From Catellatospora bangladeshensis (lineage in GTDB: Bacteria > Actinomycetota > Actinomycetes > Mycobacteriales > Micromonosporaceae), in the NCBI RefSeq assembly GCF_016862575.1, contig NZ_BONF01000046.1, positions 1-64,000 of the forward strand: 64,000 bases of DNA, written 5' to 3'. How positions within the stretch are numbered: the first letter of the stretch is position 1; each line of letters begins with the position of its first letter. Both the position numbers and the translations under genes were made by a program. The notes under the pieces are model-generated. The model saw only the letters and a list, made by a program, of their open reading frames with translations. It ran no database searches and was not told where the DNA came from. Shown here piece by piece: positions 58,200 through 64,000 of the stretch.

Positions 58200-58336
58200 G
58201 GCGGGTTCCCCGTTTCGGTGATCGTGCGGATCTTTCGCAACGTCCACACGTCGCAGGGCGGCACCCGGTTGCGGGTGATCTGGATCACCCACCGGGGGCC
58301 GCCCCGCGATCGCCGGTCCGATGAGGACCGGACCGG

Positions 58337-59110
58337 TCACTCGTAGCAGCCCCGGTGGCGCGAGCCGAGCGACAGTGACACGACCTTGCCGTCCCGCACG
58401 TCGATGCGATACCTCGCATCGCTGTTGCCGCGCACCGCGGCGGGGCCGTGGCCCTCGGCTTCCCCGCTGACCGGCTCCCACTCCGGGTACGCCCGGCGCA
58501 GCTCAGCGAGGCTGCTGCCGATTCGGATGCCCTCCGGCGTGGACATCCCGGGAGTGGCCCAGATGACCGCCACCCGGCCGCCGTCGAACCACACCCGGCC
58601 CGGGTATCCGAAGGACTCCGGATACCTGGTGCCACGCAGGTACACCTCGGCGTTGCAGTCGGCGACAGCGGGAATCGCCGTGGTCATGCCGGTGGCGCGG
58701 GCCTGCGCGCCGGTCATGTCGAGCCGCAGCGGGCCGTACCCCTTCGGCCCGAGCGTGTAGCGGGCGGTGCTCTGCCTGGACGGCGGCGCCGACGGGCTCG
58801 GCGAGGCCGGGGCCGAAGGCGACGGGCTGGGGAAGGGCGACGGCGACGGCTCCGCGAGGCTCGGCGACGGGGTGCCGGGAGCGGTCGCGACGACCACGGG
58901 CGGGCCGTCGCGGTCGGGTCCGAGCGCCGCGTACGCCGTGACCGGCGCGACGATCAGCACCGCGAGCACGCTGAGCGCGGCGGTGCGCACCCGGCGGCGG
59001 CGGCGCACGGTGTGCCGCGCGGCGTCCATGCCCGGCGAGACGATCCGCGGCACACCCGCCCGGAAGCCCTCGAACTCGGCGTTCAGCTCTTCGACGTCGT
59101 ACTCAGACAT
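58337..59110 (-). CDS. Membrane protein, probable anti-sigma partner with extracytoplasmic domain
   Basis: The 257-residue protein has a cytoplasmic part of about 40 residues ending in RRRRRVR, one membrane helix (about 42-62, TAALSVLAVLIVAPVTAYAAL), a long Pro/Ser linker (about 75-110) and an extracytoplasmic domain related to the lipoprotein above. Its start overlaps the end of the ECF sigma gene by 8 bp, the arrangement of sigma/anti-sigma pairs. The cytoplasmic part is short and lacks a clear zinc anti-sigma motif, so the anti-sigma role is inferred from position. Confidence 0.65.
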   Translation of the reverse strand: MSEYDVEELNAEFEGFRAGVPRIVSPGMDAARHTVRRRRRVRTAALSVLAVLIVAPVTAYAALGPDRDGPPVVVATAPGTPSPSLAEPSPSPFPSPSPSAPASPSPSAPPSRQSTARYTLGPKGYGPLRLDMTGAQARATGMTTAIPAVADCNAEVYLRGTRYPESFGYPGRVWFDGGRVAVIWATPGMSTPEGIRIGSSLAELRRAYPEWEPVSGEAEGHGPAAVRGNSDARYRIDVRDGKVVSLSLGSRHRGCYE

Positions 59111-59633
59111 GACGGTGGTCCTTCCTCAGGTCGGCCAGTTCGCTGGCGAGGGCGGCGCGGCCGCGGTGCAGCCAGACGCGGACCGTCCCTTCGGCGACGT
59201 GCTCGGTGCGGGCGATCTCGGCGACCGGCACGTCGGCCAGGTGGTGCAGCACGACGACGCGGCGATGGCTCGCGGGCAGCTTGGACAGGGCCCTGGCCAG
59301 CACGACCCGGTCGGGGCCGGGGCCGGGCACGTGCTCCTCGCGCTGGGTGCGGGCGAACGCGAGCGCGCTGCGCACCCGCCGCCACCGGCTGTTGGCGAGG
59401 TTGAACGCGACGCGCCGGACCCAGGCCAGCGGGTCGTCGTACGCGGCGAGCTGCGACCAGCGCGGGATGGCCCGGCAGAACGCCTCCTGGACGAACTCCT
59501 GCGCGAGGCCGAGGTCGCCGGTGTACGCGTACAGCTGGATCGTGAGCGGCTGGAAGTTGACGGCGTAGAACTCGTCGATGTCGTGCGCCGGCGGTGACGC
59601 CTCGTCCTGTTCGATCGTGCGGTGAGTCCTCAT
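59103..59633 (-). CDS. ECF RNA polymerase sigma factor (SigE-family type)
   Basis: The 176-residue protein has regions 2 and 4 of an ECF sigma factor. Region 2 includes FYAVNFQPLTIQLYAYTGDLGLAQEFVQEAFCRAIPRWSQL with WVRRVAFNLANSRWRR; region 4 includes LSKLPASHRRVVVLHHLADVPVAEIARTEHVAEGTVRVWLHRGRAAL, the HTH for the -35. No extra C-terminal domain exists. The open frame overlaps the next gene by 8 bp. In this operon it probably responds to signals sensed by the downstream membrane protein. Confidence 0.9.
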   Translation of the reverse strand: MRTHRTIEQDEASPPAHDIDEFYAVNFQPLTIQLYAYTGDLGLAQEFVQEAFCRAIPRWSQLAAYDDPLAWVRRVAFNLANSRWRRVRSALAFARTQREEHVPGPGPDRVVLARALSKLPASHRRVVVLHHLADVPVAEIARTEHVAEGTVRVWLHRGRAALASELADLRKDHRHV

Positions 59634-59832
59634 GGGCTGGTGCCCCTCCCCGTGGTGAGCCGCCTGCCGGCTCGCACCCGTCAGACGCCTGGGGGTGCCG
59701 GGACGTTACACCGCCTGCGCCGCCGCTTTCGCGACACCGCGAACGACCGTCCACACGCGATCGGCGGCGATGACAGAAGCTCCCGCCATGCTGCCGGGAC
59801 AGCCTGGCGGGAGCTTCGCGCGCGATCGAGCG

Positions 59833-60753
59833 TCAGTCGTCCTCGGGGGCTTTGAGGGCGGCGTGACCCAGGGCGGCGAGGTCGGCCGCACCGGTGAGGC
59901 CGGGGTCGCCGTCGGCGATGACGACCGCGTAGCGCAGGGACACGGTCGCGCCGGGTGCGACCGGGACCTCGGTGGCGAAGAAGGGCGCCGGGCACAGGCA
60001 GGCGAACGGCTCCGAGCGGACGAACCACTGCACCGGGTGATCAGGGTTGTCCTCGGCGTCCACGAAGACGAGCGTCGACCAGCGGCCGTGGCCGTCGTGG
60101 CGGCCGGTGAAGCCCATCCACGGCGCGCGTACGCCCATCAGCTCGTCGCCGCCCTCGCGGTCGCCGCAGTAGACGCGCCCGCCGGTGAACGAACGCGGGC
60201 CGCGCCAGAACAGGCCGCCGTACCCGGCGTTGTCCCGGCCCTCGGTGGTCGGGCTGCCGATGACGATCTCCCGGTCGCTGACGTTGGTCAGCTCGGTGCC
60301 GAAGGTGAGGGTCCAGGCGCCCTGGTCGGCCGCGACGGTCACGCCTAGCCGGCGCTGCTCGCGGAACCAGGTCTCGCCCGGCTCGGTGAGCCAGTGCAGC
60401 CGCTCGGTGACGCCGACCGCGTCGGCCTGCGCGTCGAGCCGGGTGAAGACGTGGTGACGCTGGCTGCCGTTGTTGGGCAGCTGCACGTAGCCCTGGGCGC
60501 GGGTGTAGGTGACCCCGCCCCAGAAGTTGGCCGGGCCGACGTTGGGCAGCGAGAACGCGATGCCCCGGTGCCAGACGTGGTCGTGCGGCCGGAACAGGCT
60601 GACCGGGTCGCCGCCGAGCGTGTGCAGGGGGTAGAGGTAGGGCCGCGGCGACTCCAGCTGCGGGTCGTCGGGCTGGTACACGTACCGCAGCAGCGGCTGC
60701 CCGCCGAAGGCGACGTCCAGCGCGCCGGGCTGCTTGTCGAGCCGCAGGGTCAT
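59833..60753 (-). CDS. PmoA-family (DUF6807) protein
   Basis: The 306-residue protein matches the DUF6807/PmoA-type family: RPHDHVWHRGIAFSLPNVGPANFWGG with several histidines (near 55-80), GSPTTEGRDNAGYGGLFWRG, and PFFATEVPVAPGATVSLRY. The name comes from loosely related annotations; it is not particulate methane monooxygenase. The fold is a beta-sandwich like aldose epimerases and it accompanies sugar dehydrogenases. The ATG at 60753 follows GAGGAGAGG. It is the last gene of the GH3-Gfo operon, 73 bp from the preceding stop. Confidence 0.8.
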   Translation of the reverse strand: MTLRLDKQPGALDVAFGGQPLLRYVYQPDDPQLESPRPYLYPLHTLGGDPVSLFRPHDHVWHRGIAFSLPNVGPANFWGGVTYTRAQGYVQLPNNGSQRHHVFTRLDAQADAVGVTERLHWLTEPGETWFREQRRLGVTVAADQGAWTLTFGTELTNVSDREIVIGSPTTEGRDNAGYGGLFWRGPRSFTGGRVYCGDREGGDELMGVRAPWMGFTGRHDGHGRWSTLVFVDAEDNPDHPVQWFVRSEPFACLCPAPFFATEVPVAPGATVSLRYAVVIADGDPGLTGAADLAALGHAALKAPEDD

Positions 60754-60826
60754 GACCTCTCCTCGCTTGGCTGTGCGGCGGTGCGGACGACGCCGGTGCG
60801 GCCCGGCGGTGCGGGGGCCGGTGAGC

Positions 60827-61948
60827 TCATGCGGCGGCACCTGTGCGCACGGCGGGCCAGGGCGCGCCAGGTCCCTCCATCCGCTCGTAGAACGGCGAGC
60901 CGGGCCCGATCTCGCCGCAGCCGACGGGGCGGCGGGTGAAGGCGGAGGCGTAGATCGCGGCGACTAGTTCCATGGTGTCCCGCGCCTCGGCGGTGCCGAC
61001 GGGCGGCGTCCGGCCCGCGTCGAGCGCGTCGAGGACCGCGCTGAGCTGGGCGCCGTGCCCGCTCGGCCGGCCGGTGGGGCCCTCGGCCCAGGCCTCGGCG
61101 ACCTCCTGCTCGTGGCCGGGTGCGGCGGTGACGGTCCAGTCGCCGTCGCCGTATCCGTAGAGATGGGTCAGCTCGACCGAGGCGTGGTCGAGGTCGAACC
61201 GCAGGTGGCTGGTCTCGCGCGGGGACAGCAGGCTGTTGACGACGCTGGCCACGGCACCGGAGGCGAAGGTGACGAGCGCGCCGGACAGGTCCTCGGTGTC
61301 GGTGGGGCGGGCCCGGCGCGCGGCTACCGCGACCACCTCTCGCCACGGCCCGAGGATCGACAGCAGCAGGTCCATCTGGTGGATGCCGTGGCCCATGGTC
61401 GGGCCGCCGCCCTCCACGTCCCACCGCCCGCGCCACGGCACGGCGAAGTACGCGTCCGGCCGATACCACAGCGTGTGGCACACGGCGGTCAGCGGATCGC
61501 CGAGCCGCGGGTCGCCGACCAGGCGGCGCAGGTTGGCCGCGCCGCTGCCGAAACGGTGCTGGAACACGGTCGCGAAGCGGCCCCCGCCGGCCGCCTCGGC
61601 GGCCGCGATGCGGTCGAACTCGGCCAGGCTCAGCGCGGGCGGCTTCTCGCACAGCACGGTCAAGCCCCGGGTCAGGCAGGCGATCGCCTGCGGGGCGTGC
61701 AGGCCGGGCGGGGTGCACAGGTCGACCAGGTCGGGGCGGCGCTCGGCGAGCAGGCTGTCCAGGTCGGGGTAGCCCTGCGGCTCGGGCAGGCCCAGCTCGG
61801 CCAGGCGGGCGGTGAAGGCGCGCAGCCGGTCGGGGTCCACGTCGACCACGGCGCCGATGCGGGCGCGGCCGCCCAGCCGGGCGACGTCGGCGGCGTGCAC
61901 CGCGGCGATGCCGCCGGTGCCGACGATCGCCAGGTCATACGTCCGCAA
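60827..61948 (-). CDS. Gfo/Idh/MocA-family sugar oxidoreductase
   Basis: The 373-residue enzyme is a two-domain NAD(P)-dependent dehydrogenase of sugars or inositols. The nucleotide fold starts LAIVGTGGIAAVHAADVARL, the EKP motif is VLCEKPPALS, and the catalytic-region histidine pair lies in GGPTMGHGIHQMDLL. The substrate cannot be told; relatives work on oligosaccharide-derived sugars. It overlaps the GH3 gene by 14 bp and is followed by the PmoA-like gene, so all three are one unit. Confidence 0.9.
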   Translation of the reverse strand: MRTYDLAIVGTGGIAAVHAADVARLGGRARIGAVVDVDPDRLRAFTARLAELGLPEPQGYPDLDSLLAERRPDLVDLCTPPGLHAPQAIACLTRGLTVLCEKPPALSLAEFDRIAAAEAAGGGRFATVFQHRFGSGAANLRRLVGDPRLGDPLTAVCHTLWYRPDAYFAVPWRGRWDVEGGGPTMGHGIHQMDLLLSILGPWREVVAVAARRARPTDTEDLSGALVTFASGAVASVVNSLLSPRETSHLRFDLDHASVELTHLYGYGDGDWTVTAAPGHEQEVAEAWAEGPTGRPSGHGAQLSAVLDALDAGRTPPVGTAEARDTMELVAAIYASAFTRRPVGCGEIGPGSPFYERMEGPGAPWPAVRTGAAA

Positions 61949-64000
61949 CGGACACCTCCGAGGTCATCGCGCGCCGGAAGCCGGCCGTCCGCTCGGGGCC
62001 GTGCAGCCGCACGGGCACGGTGTGCCGGATGTCCGCGCTGGACGCACCCAGGCGCAGTTCGAGGTCGCCCGGCTCGACGATGCGGCGGCCCTCTCGGCCG
62101 GTGTACGCGGCGAGGTCGGCGGGCACCGTGAACTCGACCCGTTTCGCCCGGCCGGGCTCCAGCGGCACGCGGGCGTACCCGATGAGCCGGATCACCGGCC
62201 GGGTCACCTGGGCCACCGGGTCGTGCAGGTAGAGCTGCACCACCTCGGTGCCGGGCCGGTCGCCCGCGTTGCGCACGGTGACCGCGACCCGCACCGAGCC
62301 GTCGGTCGAGCAGCTCAGCGGCTCGGCCGCGGTCTCGCCGGCCCAGTCGAAGCGGGTGTACGCCAGCCCGTGGCCGAACGGGAACAGCGGCGTCGGGTCG
62401 ACGGTGCTCACCTCGGTGACGTGGCCGAGCGGCGGCGACAGGTAGGGCGCGGGCTGCCCGCCGGGGTGCCGCGGGACGCCCACCGGCAGCCGCCCGGACG
62501 GCTCGACGCGCCCGCCGAGCACCCCGGCCACGGCCGCCCCGCCCTCCTGGCCGGGGAAGAACGCCTGCACGATCGCGCCGAGCCGGTCCGCGAAGCCGCC
62601 GAGCGCGTACGGCCGCCCGCTGAGCAGCACCGCGACCACCGGTGTGCCGGTGTCGGCGACGGCGGCCAGCAGCTGCTCCTGCACCCCGGGCAGGCGCAGC
62701 TCGGCGACGTCGCAGCCCTCGCCGGAGGTGCCCTTGCCGAACAGCCCGGCCCGGTCGCCGAGCACCACCACGCACACGTCGGCGTCCCGGGCCAGCGCCA
62801 CGGCCTCGGCGAACCCGGTGGTGTCCGTGCCGTCCACGGTCGCGCCAAGGGCATGGCTGAGCTGCGCCTTCGGCAGCTCGGCCCGCAGCGACTCCAGCAG
62901 CGTCGGCGCGGCGACGCCCAGCGGCAGGCCGGGGTGGTGCAGGCCGACGTGGCGCGGGAACGTGTAGCAGCCGAACAGGCCCTCGGGGTCGTCGGCCAGC
63001 GGCCCGACCACGGCGATCGACGCGTCCGGCCGCAGCGGCAGCACCCCGTCGTTGGCCAGCAGCGTCACCGACTCCTCGGCGACCTGGCGGGCCAGCTCCC
63101 GGGCGGCGGGCGGGTCGAGGTCGACCGCCGTGTCCCGCGACGGCGTCCAGTCCGGGTCGAGCAGGCCCAGCTCGCACTTCTGCCGCAGCACCCGGCGCAG
63201 CGCGCGGTCGACCAGCGCGGGCGAGACGGTCCCGGCGGCGAGCGCGTCGCGCAGCGGGCGGCCGAAGCAGCGCACGATGGGCAGCTCCACATCGACCCCG
63301 GCGGCCAGCGCCTGCCCGGCGGCGTCACCGTGATCGGCGGCGACGCCGTGCAGCGAGTGCAGGAAGGTGACCCCGAAGTAGTCGGCGACCACGGTGCCGT
63401 CGAAGCCCCAGGCGCCGCGCAGCAGGTCGGTGAGCAGGCGCCGGTCCGCCGCGGCGGGCACGCCGTCGATCTCGGCGTACGAGTGCATCACCGAGCGCGC
63501 GCCGCCGTCGCGTACCGCCAGCTCGAACGGGGGCAGCACCACATCGGACAGCTCGCGCGGGCCCATCGCGACGGGGCCGAAGTTGCGGCCCGCGCGGGAG
63601 GCGGCGTACCCGGCGAAGTGCTTGAGCGTGGCGATGATCCCGGCCGACTGGAGACCGCGCACGTACGCGGTGCCCACGGTCGCCACCAGGTACGGGTCCT
63701 CGCCGATGGTCTCCTCCGTGCGCCCCCAGCGGGGGTCGCGTGTCACGTCCAGCACCGGCGCGAGCCCCTGGTGCACGCCGACCGCGCGCATGCCCTGCCC
63801 GATCTGGGCGGCCATCCGCTCGATCAGGGCCGGGTCGAAGGTGGCGCCCCAGGCCAGCGCGGTCGGGAAGATCGTCGCGCCGTGCGTGGTGAACCCGGTC
63901 AGGCACTCCTCGTGCACCAGCGCCGGGATGCCGAAGCGCCCGGCCGAGACGATCTCCTGCTGCAGCTGGGCCAGCCGGGCCATGCCCTCGGCGGGGGTGA
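61935..64000 (-). CDS. GH3-family glycoside hydrolase (beta-glucosidase/xylosidase type), 5' end outside the window
   Basis: About 688 residues are visible; the N-terminus continues beyond the right edge (codons before the ATG at 63983 stay open). Domain 1 includes GIPALVHEE, RDPRWGRTEETIGEDPYLVATVGTAYVRGLQ, KHFAGYAASRAGRN, and the nucleophile Asp in GFDGTVVADYFGVT. The (alpha/beta)6 sandwich domain and the C-terminal fibronectin-III-like domain (VVQLYLHDPVAQVTRPV...LIGYARV) follow. This order is typical of GH3 enzymes acting on beta-linked gluco- or xylo-oligosaccharides. No signal peptide can be judged. It leads a sugar-use operon. Confidence 0.92.
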   Translation of the reverse strand, partial: TPAEGMARLAQLQQEIVSAGRFGIPALVHEECLTGFTTHGATIFPTALAWGATFDPALIERMAAQIGQGMRAVGVHQGLAPVLDVTRDPRWGRTEETIGEDPYLVATVGTAYVRGLQSAGIIATLKHFAGYAASRAGRNFGPVAMGPRELSDVVLPPFELAVRDGGARSVMHSYAEIDGVPAAADRRLLTDLLRGAWGFDGTVVADYFGVTFLHSLHGVAADHGDAAGQALAAGVDVELPIVRCFGRPLRDALAAGTVSPALVDRALRRVLRQKCELGLLDPDWTPSRDTAVDLDPPAARELARQVAEESVTLLANDGVLPLRPDASIAVVGPLADDPEGLFGCYTFPRHVGLHHPGLPLGVAAPTLLESLRAELPKAQLSHALGATVDGTDTTGFAEAVALARDADVCVVVLGDRAGLFGKGTSGEGCDVAELRLPGVQEQLLAAVADTGTPVVAVLLSGRPYALGGFADRLGAIVQAFFPGQEGGAAVAGVLGGRVEPSGRLPVGVPRHPGGQPAPYLSPPLGHVTEVSTVDPTPLFPFGHGLAYTRFDWAGETAAEPLSCSTDGSVRVAVTVRNAGDRPGTEVVQLYLHDPVAQVTRPVIRLIGYARVPLEPGRAKRVEFTVPADLAAYTGREGRRIVEPGDLELRLGASSADIRHTVPVRLHGPERTAGFRRAMTSEVSVADV

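Noticed and set aside
61935-64000. Truncated GH3 pseudogene
   Set aside because: The frame stays open to the window edge with intact motifs, so the missing start is due to the window and not to a mutation.

Overview
The window is very GC-rich chromosomal DNA from an actinobacterium, most likely a member of the Micromonosporaceae. The evidence is a WhiB regulator with a perfect AAGGAGG ribosome site, a complete F420 biosynthesis set, mycothiol S-conjugate amidase, type VII secretion-associated proteins, many GTG starts and apparently leaderless genes. A 52-bp intergenic repeat (full copy near 14.7 kb, partial copy at the left edge) also looks like the repeats I remember from Micromonospora genomes. 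I see no rRNA, tRNA, CRISPR array or insertion sequence.

Layout. 0-6 kb: DUF3499, a degenerate zincin-like protein, whiB, fbiC, fbiA and fbiB. As I recall it, Mycobacterium tuberculosis has a similar order (Rv3258c, Rv3259, whiB2, fbiA, fbiB). 6.2-8.9 kb: a three-gene cassette (YxxxD helical-hairpin protein, PPE/WXG-like protein, mycosin) with visibly lower GC. 8.9-14.7 kb: a winged-helix regulator, a DUF3616-like protein, mannose-1-phosphate guanylyltransferase, a GT4 glycosyltransferase and a TIGR03089 protein. 14.8-19 kb: acetoacetyl-CoA synthetase, a hotdog thioesterase and two paralogous membrane proteins. 19-29.7 kb: HrpA helicase, chitinase, GT2 transferase, a VOC protein, TspO, Dps, a stress-type membrane protein and a SnoaL/MarR divergent pair. 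29.8-39.6 kb: acyl-CoA dehydrogenase, UDP-glucose dehydrogenase, a 1650-residue membrane protein, then purE and purK. 39.6-49 kb: an asparagine-synthetase-like/CofE-like fusion, a DUF255 protein, PspA with a coiled-coil partner, and a GGDEF-EAL protein. 49-57.5 kb: mca, DUF4307, greA, ilvA, an amidase, a tandem pair of anchored proteins, metB and msrA. 57.5-64 kb: an ECF sigma factor with a membrane partner and a lipoprotein, then a sugar operon (GH3, Gfo/Idh/MocA, PmoA-like) that runs off the right edge.

Working together: FbiC, FbiA and FbiB supply coenzyme F420, but FbiB here is only the glutamate-ligase half. PurK and PurE are consecutive purine steps. MetB and MsrA diverge from a 30-bp gap and both concern methionine. 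ManC and the GT4 transferase suggest mannose-type cell-envelope glycan synthesis. The GH3/Gfo/PmoA genes are a carbohydrate-utilisation unit.

The most unusual feature is architectural. Nine of ten convergent gene junctions carry a long hairpin. Many hairpins have arms of 20-60 bp, carry GATC at their outer ends and fall into recurrent sequence families. They look like a dispersed system of palindromic elements used as, or targeted to, transcription ends. The second item of note is the fusion protein at 39645-41831, which joins a degenerate asparagine synthetase to a CofE-like ligase domain beside purK.
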